Source: Nocardia grenadensis NBRC 108939
Lineage (GTDB): Bacteria; Actinomycetota; Actinomycetes; Mycobacteriales; Mycobacteriaceae
Length of the DNA: 64,000 nt
Reading direction: 5' to 3'
Assembly (NCBI RefSeq): GCF_001613445.1
Contig: NZ_BDCJ01000020.1
Span: 124,001 to 188,000, forward strand
Shown here: positions 8,740-17,633 of the stretch, piece by piece
How the letters are laid out: each line of letters starts with the position of its first letter
Position numbering within the stretch: position 1 is the stretch's first letter
Notes under the pieces: generated by a model
What the model was told of the DNA's origin: nothing
Database searches by the model: none
Seen by the model: the letters and a program-made list of their open reading frames with translations, nothing else
Position numbers and translations under genes: made by a program

Positions 8740-8802
8740 GCCGGTCAGCCTACAAAGCAACAAATAGGCTCGCAATGTTGAAAACCGTTGCCGTGGACCG
8801 AC

Positions 8803-8833
8803 CTCCGCGCGGCGGAAGTACCGCCGCGCGGAG
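8803..8833. terminator. Strong hairpin after the SMR genes
   Basis: CTCCGCGCGGCGG (8803-8815) and CCGCCGCGCGGAG (8821-8833) form a perfect 13-bp stem with a 5-base loop. It lies directly after the stop of the minus-strand SMR operon and before the reductase gene. No U-run. Confidence 0.65.
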
Positions 8834-8839
8834 CGACCG

Positions 8840-9172
8840 CTACTCCTCCCGCTTCTCGTGCGGGATCAGTTCCAGCCCGATGACCGCGACCACAATCCCG
8901 GTCAGGCACACCACCTTCGCGAGCGTGACCGTCTCGCTGCCGGTGATCATGGCATAGGACACGGTCAGGGCGGTGCCGACACCGGTCCAGACGGCATAGG
9001 CGCTGCCGATCGGAATATCACGCACCGCCCGGCCCAGCCCGAGCATGCTCGCCGCCAGCGCGACGAAGAATACGGTCGCCGCCACCGGTTCGGTCAGACC
9101 CGCCGATCTGCCGAGCGCGGTCGCCCAGACCGCTTCGCAGACAGCGCTGGCCAGCAGGATGATCCACGCCAT
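8840..9172 (-). CDS. SMR family exporter subunit (second gene of pair)
   Basis: 110 residues, four membrane helices. It has the SMR landmarks CEAVWATALGRSAG (helix 1 with the essential Glu) and IPIGSAYAVWTGVG (helix 3). A charged tail HEKREE follows helix 4. The ATG lies two bases after the stop of the preceding SMR gene, so the two are translated together and probably form a heterodimeric antiporter, as in other paired SMR systems. The upstream guanidine-III riboswitch points to guanidinium export rather than broad drug resistance. Confidence 0.9.
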   Translation of the reverse strand: MAWIILLASAVCEAVWATALGRSAGLTEPVAATVFFVALAASMLGLGRAVRDIPIGSAYAVWTGVGTALTVSYAMITGSETVTLAKVVCLTGIVVAVIGLELIPHEKREE

Positions 9173-9174
9173 GG

Positions 9175-9489
9175 TCAGCTCACCGCCTTCAGGCCCACCA
9201 CGGATACGATGAGCAGGGAGAGCAACAGCACGCGGGCGGTATCCGCGCGTTCGCGGCCGGTGACGACGGCCCACGCGACGGTCAATGTCGCGCCGGTACC
9301 CACCCAGACGGCGTAGGCGGTACCGGTCGGCAGATCGATCATCGCCCACGCGAGGCCGGCCATACTCAGGACAAGCGCCACTACGAACAGAACAGTGGGT
9401 TTCCATCGGCGGAAACCGTGCGAGGCCGACAGCGCGGCGGCCCAGACGGCCTCCAGCACCCCCGACAGCAGCAGGACGACCCAGGACAT
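9175..9489 (-). CDS. SMR family guanidinium exporter (Gdx/SugE-like)
   Basis: 104 residues, four membrane helices. The sequence follows the Gdx/SugE branch: SGVLEAVWAAALSASHGF in helix 1 to loop and LPTGTAYAVWVGTG in helix 3. Gdx proteins exchange guanidinium for protons across the cytoplasmic membrane. It is the first gene behind the riboswitch at 9503-9544; the ribosome-binding sequence GGAAGGG lies seven bases before the ATG and directly abuts the riboswitch pseudoknot. Confidence 0.92.
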   Translation of the reverse strand: MSWVVLLLSGVLEAVWAAALSASHGFRRWKPTVLFVVALVLSMAGLAWAMIDLPTGTAYAVWVGTGATLTVAWAVVTGRERADTARVLLLSLLIVSVVGLKAVS

Positions 9490-9502
9490 GACGAACCCTT
9501 CC

Positions 9503-9544
9503 GAGTCAGTCTTGTCGCGATGCGGGTACTGCTCCCTCGTCCGC
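9503..9544 (-). ncRNA. Guanidine-III (ykkC-III) riboswitch
   Basis: On the minus strand the conserved blocks CGGACGAGG, GUACCCG and GACAAGAC occur in order with the expected spacing. Stem P1 is GCGG with CCGC. The pseudoknot pairs GAGCA with UG-CUC, one A bulged. The 3' side ends immediately before the SD GGAAGGG (9502-9496), so ligand-stabilised folding can control ribosome access. Gene content agrees: a Gdx-type SMR pair follows. The blocks match the known guanidine-III consensus; the bulge is the only deviation seen. Confidence 0.88.
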
Positions 9545-9622
9545 GAGCCCGATCGCCGGGCTCCACTGCGGTAACGAACGGGGTGTGCGCCGGATTCCCG
9601 AGGGTGAGCGGAACCACCATGA

Positions 9623-10702
9623 TCACCGGTCGGCCGGCGCCGGCGCGGGATCCGATCGCTGTTCCGGCGCGCCCGGCGCGGCGCAGCGCCGGGCGGTGGT
9701 ACCGGAGATGCGCTCGGGCGGTGGCACCGAGCCGCGCCGGGGCACACCGGAACCGAGTGGGCTTGCGGCATCCGGTGTGGGGCGCGCGAGCCGGGTACGC
9801 ACCGCGCCGCCGGCGCACGCGATGACCGCGAGCGCGCCCAGTGCGGTCGATAGGGTCAGGGATTCGCCCAGGAGCAGCGCGGCCCAGCCGAGGGTCAGCA
9901 CCGGCTGGACCAGCTGGATCTGGCTGACCTGTGCCATCGGACCGTAGGCGAGGCCGCGATACCAGGCCAGGAAGCCGAGGAACATACTGACCACACCCAG
10001 GTAGGCGAACGACGCCCACTGTGCCGGGGAAGCGGTTAACGGCTGGGCGGCGACCGCGATACCGCTCAGCACGGCCATCAGCGGCGCAGACAGGACGAGT
10101 GCCCAGGAAATGGTCTGCCAGGGCCCGAGTTCGCGGGCCAGTAGTCCGCCCTCGGCGTATGCGGCGGCGGCCGCGACGACCGCGCCGAACAGCAGTAGAT
10201 CCGGCCACTGGAGACCGGCGAACCCGCCCCCGTGGAACACCGCGAAGCCCACGGCCGCCACCGCTCCCGTCGCCGCGGCCCACCAGAACGCGCGCGGTGG
10301 TCGTTCCTCGGTCCGCAGTACCGCCAGGACGGCGGTGGCCGCCGGGAGTAGCGCGATCACCACCGCGCTGTGGCCCGCCGAGGTCATCGTGAGCGCGAAG
10401 CTGGTGAGCAGAGGGAAGCCCGCGACCACACCGGCCGCGACGATACCGAGCCGGATCCATTGCCGGCCGCGGGGCAGCGGCTGACGCGTCACGAGCAGTG
10501 CCGTTGCGGCCAGGAAGGTAGCGACGACGGCGCGGGCGGAGGCGACGAACAACGGCGACATTCCGCCCTCGGCCACCGTGACCCGGGTGAGTGGGACGGT
10601 GAGCGAGAATGCCGCCACGCCCAGTAACCCCCAGGCCGGTCCGGTGCGAGTGGACGATAGCGGTGCGCGATGCTGCCGAGTAGCGCTACTATGTTCCTTC
10701 AT
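9623..10702 (-). CDS. EamA/DMT family permease
   Basis: 359 residues, ten predicted membrane helices in two EamA repeats, then a hydrophilic Pro/Arg-rich tail of about 60 residues. Typical features are TVPLTRVTVAEGG in the first repeat and FLAWYRGLAYGPMAQVSQIQ in the second. Proteins of this family export amino acids or related metabolites. The start codon overlaps the start codon of the divergent MocR gene (CATG at 10700-10703). This pairing suggests the regulator controls the exporter in response to an amine or amino acid. An earlier in-frame start at 10891 would lie inside mocR. Confidence 0.87.
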   Translation of the reverse strand: MKEHSSATRQHRAPLSSTRTGPAWGLLGVAAFSLTVPLTRVTVAEGGMSPLFVASARAVVATFLAATALLVTRQPLPRGRQWIRLGIVAAGVVAGFPLLTSFALTMTSAGHSAVVIALLPAATAVLAVLRTEERPPRAFWWAAATGAVAAVGFAVFHGGGFAGLQWPDLLLFGAVVAAAAAYAEGGLLARELGPWQTISWALVLSAPLMAVLSGIAVAAQPLTASPAQWASFAYLGVVSMFLGFLAWYRGLAYGPMAQVSQIQLVQPVLTLGWAALLLGESLTLSTALGALAVIACAGGAVRTRLARPTPDAASPLGSGVPRRGSVPPPERISGTTARRCAAPGAPEQRSDPAPAPADR

Positions 10703-10703
10703 G
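10679..10703. promoter_or_regulatory. Divergent overlapping start codons with palindrome
   Basis: AGTAGCGCTACT (10679-10690) is a perfect 12-bp palindrome. It overlaps TACTAT (10686-10691), a likely -10 for the plus-strand gene whose ATG follows at 10701. The minus-strand ATG (10702-10700) shares two bases with it and has TGCTAT eight bases upstream. Both mRNAs would be leaderless and one bound protein could control both. Confidence 0.55.
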
Positions 10704-12149
10704 TCCGACGATAGCAGTTCGCGGATCGTCGCGGACCTCCGCTCGTGGATCGCCACGGCCCCCGCCGGGGCCAGGCTGCCGTCCAGCCGCACCCTCGTCG
10801 CGCGGTACTCGGCGAGCCCGGTCACCGTCCAGAAGGCGTTGCGGGCACTGGTGGCCCAGGGGTTGGTGGAGAGTCGGCCCGGGGTCGGCACATTCGTCCA
10901 GGCGGTGCGCCCGGCCCGTCCGGCCGACTACGGCTGGCAGACCGCGGCCCTCGGTACACCGCGGGGTCGGCGCGCCCGGATATCCACCGTCCTACGGACG
11001 GTGCCCAACGACCGGATCGCCCTGCATTCGGGGTACCCCGACCGGGAACTGCTGCCGGTTCGCCTGGTCCGCGCGGCCTTCGCGCGGGCCGCGCGCGGCG
11101 ATGCCGCGATCGGCCGCCCACCGACCGCGGGGGCCCCGGAGCTGCAGAGCTGGTTCGCGACCGAGCTGGCGACGGTGACCCCGGCCGGGGTGCTGCCGCC
11201 GGTGCCCGGCGAGGTGATCGTGTTCGGCGGCAGCCAGAGCGGCTTGAACACGACCTTCCAATCGCTGGTCGGCCCCGGCCGGCCGCTGCTGGTGGAATCG
11301 CCGACCTACTGGGGTGCGCTGATGGCCGCCGAGCGGGCCGGGGTGCGGGTGGTGCCGGTCCCGAGCGGTCCGCAGGGGCCACGGCCGGCGGAACTGGCCC
11401 GCGCATTCGAGCAGACCGGGGCCCGCGCCTTCTACGCGCAACCTCATTTCGCCAATCCCACCGGGGCCCAGTGGGCTCCGCAGACCGCCACGCGGGTGCT
11501 CGAGGTGGTGCGCGAGAACGGTGCCTTCCTCATCGAGGACGACTGGGCACACGATTTCGGTATCGATTCGGTGCCCGTCCCGCTGGCCGCGCGGGACGAC
11601 AGTGGGCATGTGATCTATCTGCGATCGCTCACCAAGAGCGTCTCCCCGTCGGTCCGGATCGCCGCCGTGGTCGCGCGCGGGCCGGCCCGCGACCGGATTC
11701 TCTCCGATGCCCAGGCCGAATCCATGTACGTGAGCGGGCTGCTGCAGGCGGTCGCGCTCGATGTGGTGTCTCATCCCGGGTGGCGTACCCACCTGCGCGG
11801 TCTCGGACAGCGCTTGGCCATCCGCCGCGACCTGCTGCTGACCGCGCTCCGGGAACACGCCCCCGACGCGGTCCCGGAACTGGTGCCGCGGGGCGGGCTC
11901 AACCTCTGGGTCCGACTACCCGAACACACCGATCTGGCCCGGCTGGTTCGGGATTGCGAGGACGGAGGCGTGGTGGTGGCTCCCGGCGACGAATGGTTCC
12001 CCGCCGAGCCCACCGGCGCCTACCTCCGGATCAACTACTCCGGGCCGAACCCGGGCGCGTTCTCCGACGGTGCCCGGGTCATCGGCCGCGCGCTGGCCCG
12101 GCAGCATCCGAGCCGGCGCCCGCCCGACGAGGCCGACCCGGGCCGGTAG
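10701..12149 (+). CDS. MocR-type regulator (GntR HTH fused to aminotransferase-fold domain)
   Basis: 482 residues. Winged helix at residues 5-75 (RLPSSRTLVARYSASPVTVQ and GLVESRPGVGTFV), then a fold-type I aminotransferase domain with the PLP lysine in RSLTKSVSPSVRIA and the cofactor motif EDDWAHDFG. MocR proteins sense amino compounds or pyridoxal phosphate through the second domain. The gene is divergent from an EamA permease with overlapping starts, so it most likely regulates that permease. Confidence 0.9.
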   Translation: MSDDSSSRIVADLRSWIATAPAGARLPSSRTLVARYSASPVTVQKALRALVAQGLVESRPGVGTFVQAVRPARPADYGWQTAALGTPRGRRARISTVLRTVPNDRIALHSGYPDRELLPVRLVRAAFARAARGDAAIGRPPTAGAPELQSWFATELATVTPAGVLPPVPGEVIVFGGSQSGLNTTFQSLVGPGRPLLVESPTYWGALMAAERAGVRVVPVPSGPQGPRPAELARAFEQTGARAFYAQPHFANPTGAQWAPQTATRVLEVVRENGAFLIEDDWAHDFGIDSVPVPLAARDDSGHVIYLRSLTKSVSPSVRIAAVVARGPARDRILSDAQAESMYVSGLLQAVALDVVSHPGWRTHLRGLGQRLAIRRDLLLTALREHAPDAVPELVPRGGLNLWVRLPEHTDLARLVRDCEDGGVVVAPGDEWFPAEPTGAYLRINYSGPNPGAFSDGARVIGRALARQHPSRRPPDEADPGR

Positions 12150-12354
12150 CGGCGGGTGGGGTCGCCGGGTGGAGACGACGCCGCGGCAGACGGCCCTCCG
12201 TACCTGCCCGGTCGAAAAGCCGACAGGGATTGATGACCGAAACCGGCCACCGAACTCTGCGTCATTGCCGAACTACGCGGTGCTCTCGAATAGACGCGAG
12301 CATTGCGCGTAGCGAGCAGGGCGGTGGCCGGGTGCGTGGGCGATCCGCGTCGGA

Positions 12355-13701
12355 TCACCGGGCCGTCGGCGGGATGTTGCGGTTTCCGCGCAGGAGATTG
12401 GTCGGGTCGTAGATCTGCTTGAGCGCTGTCAGGCGTTCGTATCCGGGACCGTAGGCACTGGCGATGCGGTTGTCCTCATCGTCGTCGAGGTAATTGGCAT
12501 AGCAGGCATCCATCGACAGTGGTTCCAAACTTTTGCTGAGCTCACGAGTCCATACTTTGTGGGTCTCGTCTTGCTCGGGTTCGGTCCATCCGGCGATGGC
12601 CAGAAAGGAGTACCGGGCATCGCGGCCGTGGAAAGAGGTGGCGTCCGGGCGCACCGTGGCGATCGCGCCGCCGAGGTGTTCGAGGAAGATACCGGTGAGT
12701 GGCGCGGTGATGCGTTCGCCCTGGTCGAGGATTAATTCGATGACCTCGTCACTCAGCTCGTCCAGGTAGTGGCTGCGGAGGTGGTATCGGGGGCCGTACG
12801 GAGTGCTGGTGTTGTGCAGGGCATGCAACTCGACGGCGCTCGCTTCGCGCAAGGCATCGCGCCACGGCCGGCCGAGTCCGGTGAGCGCCTCGAGCGCGCG
12901 TTCGGCGTCGACGCGGGCACCGTTGAAGCAGATGCCGATGCTGGCGGTGCGGGTTCCGTCGAGGTTGACCTTGTAGTAGAAGTCGGTGACGAGTTCGTTC
13001 GGCGCGGTCGCGGTGATCTGCCGATAGGTCCCTAGGACGTCTCGTGCCCGCGTTACCGGGTAGGAGACGACCCCGATGGTGACTCGCGGGACGGTGTGCA
13101 TACGAAGGGTGAGGGAGGTGACTACGCCGAAGTTGGCGCCGGCGCCGCGCACGGCCCACAGCAGATCCGGGTCGGTGTGCTGGTTGACGGTGCGGTATGT
13201 CCCATCCGGTGTGACCATGTCGACTTCGATGATGTTGTCGCATCCGGTCCCGCAACTGCGCATCAACAACCCGTACCCGCCGTGCAGCGAGAAACCGGCC
13301 ACCCCGACGGAGGCGGACGCGGCGCCGGTCGTGGCCAGTTCGTACGGGACAGCTGCGGCCGCCAGCTCACCCCACTGGACGCCCGCGCCGAGCCGGGCGA
13401 CCTTCCCGACCGGGTCGATCGTGACCTGGCGCAGCCGGGCGGTGGACAATACGATGCCGCCGTCGGGAACAGACCTGCCCGCGACATCGTGTCCGGCCCC
13501 TGCGACGGCGAAGGGCAACCCCGCGTCGTGCGCGTACTCGAGTGCTCGCCGGACGTCGGTTACATCGGCGCATCGGAAGATCAGCGCCGGCTGCCGATCG
13601 ATGCCCTTCCAGATGAGGCGGGCGGCGTCGTAGTCCTCGTGACCGGGTGCCAGGACCTGGCCGTGGAACTCGGCGGTCACTTTTCCCAAGTTGGCGGCCA
13701 T
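12355..13701 (-). CDS. FAD-linked oxidase, berberine-bridge type
   Basis: 448 residues. The FAD-binding PCMH domain has GAGHDVAGRSVPDGGIV (the His is the usual covalent FAD site), GVAGFSLHGGYGLLMR and AVRGAGANFGVVTSL; the end DPTNLLRGNRNIPP is the BBE motif. Such enzymes use O2 to oxidise alcohols, amines or C-C bonds in secondary metabolism. ATG 13701 has AGGAG seven bases before it. It is the last gene of the minus-strand cluster that starts with tryptophan 2,3-dioxygenase, 71 bases after the acetyltransferase gene. Confidence 0.9.
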   Translation of the reverse strand: MAANLGKVTAEFHGQVLAPGHEDYDAARLIWKGIDRQPALIFRCADVTDVRRALEYAHDAGLPFAVAGAGHDVAGRSVPDGGIVLSTARLRQVTIDPVGKVARLGAGVQWGELAAAAVPYELATTGAASASVGVAGFSLHGGYGLLMRSCGTGCDNIIEVDMVTPDGTYRTVNQHTDPDLLWAVRGAGANFGVVTSLTLRMHTVPRVTIGVVSYPVTRARDVLGTYRQITATAPNELVTDFYYKVNLDGTRTASIGICFNGARVDAERALEALTGLGRPWRDALREASAVELHALHNTSTPYGPRYHLRSHYLDELSDEVIELILDQGERITAPLTGIFLEHLGGAIATVRPDATSFHGRDARYSFLAIAGWTEPEQDETHKVWTRELSKSLEPLSMDACYANYLDDDEDNRIASAYGPGYERLTALKQIYDPTNLLRGNRNIPPTAR

Positions 13702-13772
13702 ACACATTCTCCTGTTGCGGTAGCGGGTCGAAACATTGATGTTCGGGCCGGCCGGCCCGAGGTCGGAAGCTG

Positions 13773-15137
13773 TCAGATGAGCGGCCAGATATCCGACTGC
13801 TGTGCGGGGAACAAGAGGGGAAGCAGCGTGCTGCCGCGAGTGGTTTGCAGGCGGCAGTCGGGGAAGGCGCGGGACAACTCGGCCCAGGTGGCGTGGCCGA
13901 AGATCATCTGGTGGAACATCTGCGCGGGCAGTGAGGCGTCCGATGCTCGTCGGCTGTGTCCTGGCCACGGCTCGACCGCGCTCAGCTTCCCGCTGTCGAA
14001 GGAAAATCGGATCCCGGCCTGATAGAGGTCGAGGTGGAGCTCTCCGCTGAAGGCCTCGGCCGCGGTACCGATCAGACGCTGCTCCAACACCGGCGCGATC
14101 TCGCGGAGTAGCGCTGCCACATCGGGTATGCGGAGGAACCAGCCGATCTCGGGCGGTCGCCGGATCAGCAGGTCGCCGAGTATGTCGTAGGCGGGGTGCG
14201 CTCGGCCCAGCCACAGCATGTAGCTTTCCGGCTCCCCTCGGTCGGGCAGGGTGAGTTGCCGGAGCACGCTGGGCACGACGTCGAACCAGGAAACCTCTGG
14301 TCCCAGTTCGAAGCGGGCGATCGATACCGCCGGTTCCGGGCACGGTAGGCCGGGCAGCCAGCCGGGAATGGGGAAGCTGGGGGTGCCGCCGTAGCCGAGC
14401 ACCAGATACCCGACCGGTCCGCCGGTCGTCTCGATGATCAGTATCCGACTGTGCACCATACTGCCGACGTCGCGGCCGCACAGCTCATGGCGCCACTGCG
14501 CCTCGTCGCGGAGGCACGAGATGAGCCCCCTGTTCATCGCCCGAGCTTCGGTATCGACGAGGAACGCGATGTCGTCGACTGTTGCGGCTCGAATCGCGAC
14601 CGGTTCACTGCCTTCGCGGACCGCGGGGAGCTCTCGAATATGCCCACCGCGACCGGCTCGTTGGGTGATCGCCGGGAGCAGACCTGTATCGCTGCGGAAA
14701 GACAAGATATCGGTAATGCCCTGGATCAGGTCCCCGCGCCATGTGCTCAGCTCGAGTAAAGCGGTCAGCTGTGTTTTCGACAGTCCGTGGCCGCGGTAGT
14801 CGGGTCGGGTGGCCGCCAGCTCCATGAGGCTGACACCGACGGGTACTCCCGCATACGACCAGGTTTGCGGAACCATCAGAAAACTGGACACCAGCTCGCC
14901 GTGTGGGTCCTGTACGACGAGCATGTCTTCGGTACCGATCGTGGGATGGCCCTTGTCGAACAGATCCCGCTGCCAACGTCCGACGGTGGCGTTCGGTGTC
15001 CCGTCCGGCGCTGCGTGTACCGACGCCAACAGATCACCGAGCGCGTCCCGATCCTGCGGGACGGCGTGGCGCAACAGTAGCCCGTCCGAAAGCATCCGGG
15101 GTAGCTGCGCCGGGAGGTGCGGGTGCTTGTCGGGCAT
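13773..15137 (-). CDS. Eis-like GNAT acetyltransferase
   Basis: 454 residues. Architecture follows Eis: first GNAT domain with the acetyl-CoA loop RPDYRGHGLSKTQL (around residue 110), a second degenerate GNAT domain, and a C-terminal sterol-carrier-like domain. Family members acetylate amines, including aminoglycosides and lysines, often as hexamers. GGAGGAACC precedes the ATG. Its position between P450 and FAD oxidase suggests acetylation of a pathway intermediate, or self-protection; both are inference. Confidence 0.85.
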   Translation of the reverse strand: MPDKHPHLPAQLPRMLSDGLLLRHAVPQDRDALGDLLASVHAAPDGTPNATVGRWQRDLFDKGHPTIGTEDMLVVQDPHGELVSSFLMVPQTWSYAGVPVGVSLMELAATRPDYRGHGLSKTQLTALLELSTWRGDLIQGITDILSFRSDTGLLPAITQRAGRGGHIRELPAVREGSEPVAIRAATVDDIAFLVDTEARAMNRGLISCLRDEAQWRHELCGRDVGSMVHSRILIIETTGGPVGYLVLGYGGTPSFPIPGWLPGLPCPEPAVSIARFELGPEVSWFDVVPSVLRQLTLPDRGEPESYMLWLGRAHPAYDILGDLLIRRPPEIGWFLRIPDVAALLREIAPVLEQRLIGTAAEAFSGELHLDLYQAGIRFSFDSGKLSAVEPWPGHSRRASDASLPAQMFHQMIFGHATWAELSRAFPDCRLQTTRGSTLLPLLFPAQQSDIWPLI

Positions 15138-15185
15138 GGTTCCTCCAGTGGGTTCGGGCAGTCGGTAGTTCTTCCGGTCCGGCGG

Positions 15186-16484
15186 TCAGCCGTGGTGCGG
15201 GGCGGTGCGGTGCGGGCACGACAGATTCTCCGAACTTCTACGGCCCGAACGGTTTTCGATGGGTCGCCCCAGAGTGACCGGCAGAGTGTCCAGGCCGCGG
15301 ACGTAGCCGCGTCGGCGTTCGGGCTCGCCGGCGAGCTCCATATCGGGGAACCGCCGGCTCAACTCGGCGAAATAGACCTCCAGCTCGGTCTGAGCGAGGG
15401 CATTGCCCAGGCAGACATACGCGCCCCCACCGAAGGTCAACGGTCGCGGCCCGGACCGCCGGATATCGAATCGGTCCGGATCCTGGAACACCTGCGGGTC
15501 CCGGTTGGCGGCGCCCAGCAACGGCGCGATCACCGAGCCACCGGGCACAGTGACGTCTCCGATCCGGATGAGCTCGTCGGTCACGCGAATCACTCTGTGC
15601 AGCGCGCAATCCCACCGCAGGGCCTCGCTCACCGCGCCCGCGGCCAGCGAAGGATCATTGCGCAGCAGGTCGTACTGGTCGCGGTCGGCCAGTAATGCGT
15701 AGGTGCCGGTACCGATGGTCAGCGTAGTGGTTTCGAAGCCGGCAGTGAACAGGAGAATGACCAGGCTGAGCAGTTCCTCTTCGTTGAGCCGGTCCCCGTC
15801 CTCGTCGCACGCGGCGAGCAGGCCGGAGGCGAGATCGTCGGCCGGGTGCTCACGGCGATACCGGAGCAGTTCGGTGAAGTATTCGCGCACCTCCACCATG
15901 GCGGCATTCGCGCGGGCCAGGGTCGTATCGTCGACCACCAGGTCCATCACCCGCAGGATATCGCCGAAAACCCATCGGAACCGGGGCAGATCGGTATCGG
16001 GCACACCGACCAGGGAGGCGATGACCGCGACCGGCAGCCGGAACCCGACCACATCCTGGAGATCCACCACGGTGTTGTCCGAGCCGTGTTCTTCGAGCGT
16101 ATCGAGTAGCCCGGTAACCACCTGATGTATCGCCGGCACCAGAGAGTCCACCCGGCGCCGCGTGAACGCCTTGTTCACCAGTCGCCGGATCCGGGCGTGA
16201 CTCGAATGGCCTTCGAACGGCAGACTGGTGAAACACCAGACGGCCGCCGGATGCTCTCGCCAGTCGGGCATGATGCGGTCGTGCCAGACATGATCGGGAA
16301 CCCGCACATGTGGACTGCTCAAAGCCCGGTGGCAGTCCTCATAGCGGGTGATCAGGTACATGTCCAGGGAATCGTCGAAGAACACCGGCGAAGAGTCGCG
16401 TAACCGAGCATAGGCCGGGAACGGGTTCGTGGGCGCGCCCGCGAGAGTGCGGACCGCTGCGGCTGCCTTATCCAGGTCGGACAT
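15186..16484 (-). CDS. Cytochrome P450
   Basis: 432 residues with all canonical elements: I-helix AGFETTTL, K-helix EALR, and heme loop FGGGAYVCLGNALAQ with the Cys ligand. GAGAGG lies five bases before the ATG. It is in the cluster tryptophan dioxygenase - amidohydrolase - P450 - acetyltransferase - FAD oxidase. No ferredoxin gene is adjacent, so redox partners must come from elsewhere. A hydroxylation or ring-modifying step on a tryptophan-derived compound is the simplest reading. Confidence 0.93.
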   Translation of the reverse strand: MSDLDKAAAAVRTLAGAPTNPFPAYARLRDSSPVFFDDSLDMYLITRYEDCHRALSSPHVRVPDHVWHDRIMPDWREHPAAVWCFTSLPFEGHSSHARIRRLVNKAFTRRRVDSLVPAIHQVVTGLLDTLEEHGSDNTVVDLQDVVGFRLPVAVIASLVGVPDTDLPRFRWVFGDILRVMDLVVDDTTLARANAAMVEVREYFTELLRYRREHPADDLASGLLAACDEDGDRLNEEELLSLVILLFTAGFETTTLTIGTGTYALLADRDQYDLLRNDPSLAAGAVSEALRWDCALHRVIRVTDELIRIGDVTVPGGSVIAPLLGAANRDPQVFQDPDRFDIRRSGPRPLTFGGGAYVCLGNALAQTELEVYFAELSRRFPDMELAGEPERRRGYVRGLDTLPVTLGRPIENRSGRRSSENLSCPHRTAPHHG

Positions 16485-16592
16485 CAGAACCTCTCGAGAT
16501 CTGAGCAGATCGATAACACGGGGATACGAAGGATATGGATAGGGAGCCGGACAGGTCTGCCGGCCCGGATCAGGAAGAGTTCCACGGCCGAC

Positions 16593-17633
16593 TCATCCGA
16601 TCGAGCCGATGATGCTCTGCCCGGCCTTGAGGACAGCGCGCGCTTGTCCGAGGACGGCGGGGTCGGCAAGGGGGTCGCCGGGCACGACGCTCAGGTCCGC
16701 GGGGGTGCCGGGCCGCAGCGGTGCGCCGGTGATCGCGGCCAGCACATCGGCTGGGTTCAGCCCGGCGTCGGTGAGTGCGATGATCTCGCGGGCGTTCACG
16801 CCGGGAGGCTGCGGGCCGTTACCGAGATCTGTCCCGTACCGTACGACGCCTCCGGCGCGGTGGAAGCGGCGCAGGTTCTTCAGGGCGATCTCACGGTCTG
16901 GGGTGGGTTCGCCCCAGCCGTGGATGTCGATTGTGGAGATGATCGTTGTGTCGCGGGCCAGATCCGAGATGAGTTGGTCGTCGAGGGTTTCGGTCCACGG
17001 TGTGTGTGCGAGTACCCGCACCCCGGCCAGCTGGGCTCGCCGTGTCTGGCCGGGGCCCTGCGTATGCGCGGTGACCGGAATACGGTGGGCGCCGGCCTCG
17101 TGGACGATGCTACGCAGGGTGGCGTCGTCGACCACCGGGCCCGCCTGGGAATTGAGTGTGACCTTGATGGTGGCCGGGCGATGAGCGACCAGTGATCGGA
17201 CCGCTCGGCTCGCGGCCGCTGGATTGTCGACTTCGATCGCGACCAGCGGCGGCGCCCACGGCTGCCGGGAAGGATAACCACCGGGGGCGGTGAGGAACGG
17301 TCCGGCGGCATGGATATGGGGTAGGCCGGGGTCGTGTCGTGCGCGCTCGACCAGCGGCCAGATCTCGGCGGGGGCCCAGCCCAGATCCATTATGGTTGTC
17401 ACGCCCGCCGCCAGCAGTTCTTCCGGCCGGATCAGTGCGGCGTGTACGTGATAGTCGATGAGCCCGGGCAGCAGCACGCCCTCGATATATGCGCAGCGCG
17501 CGCCGGCAGGGGCGGCCGAGAGCGGTCCGATCCAGCCGATCTCGCTTCCCCGCACACCGATGGCCGTGGGTCCGGCGAGTGCCCGCCCGCCCAACCATGC
17601 GGCGTCGGCGGTGAGGAGGCGATCAAACATCAT
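16593..17633 (-). CDS. Metal-dependent amidohydrolase
   Basis: 346 residues of the amidohydrolase superfamily (imidazolonepropionase-like branch). Metal sites are complete: HVH in DYHVHA (about residue 62), VTAHTQG, VLAHTPW and the late Asp in RYGTDLGNG. The ATG overlaps the stop of the tryptophan 2,3-dioxygenase gene by 11 bases, so translation is coupled. Because N-formylkynurenine is the dioxygenase product and no classical kynurenine formamidase is nearby, this enzyme may deformylate it or hydrolyse a related ring or amide. Confidence 0.88.
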   Translation of the reverse strand: MMFDRLLTADAAWLGGRALAGPTAIGVRGSEIGWIGPLSAAPAGARCAYIEGVLLPGLIDYHVHAALIRPEELLAAGVTTIMDLGWAPAEIWPLVERARHDPGLPHIHAAGPFLTAPGGYPSRQPWAPPLVAIEVDNPAAASRAVRSLVAHRPATIKVTLNSQAGPVVDDATLRSIVHEAGAHRIPVTAHTQGPGQTRRAQLAGVRVLAHTPWTETLDDQLISDLARDTTIISTIDIHGWGEPTPDREIALKNLRRFHRAGGVVRYGTDLGNGPQPPGVNAREIIALTDAGLNPADVLAAITGAPLRPGTPADLSVVPGDPLADPAVLGQARAVLKAGQSIIGSIG

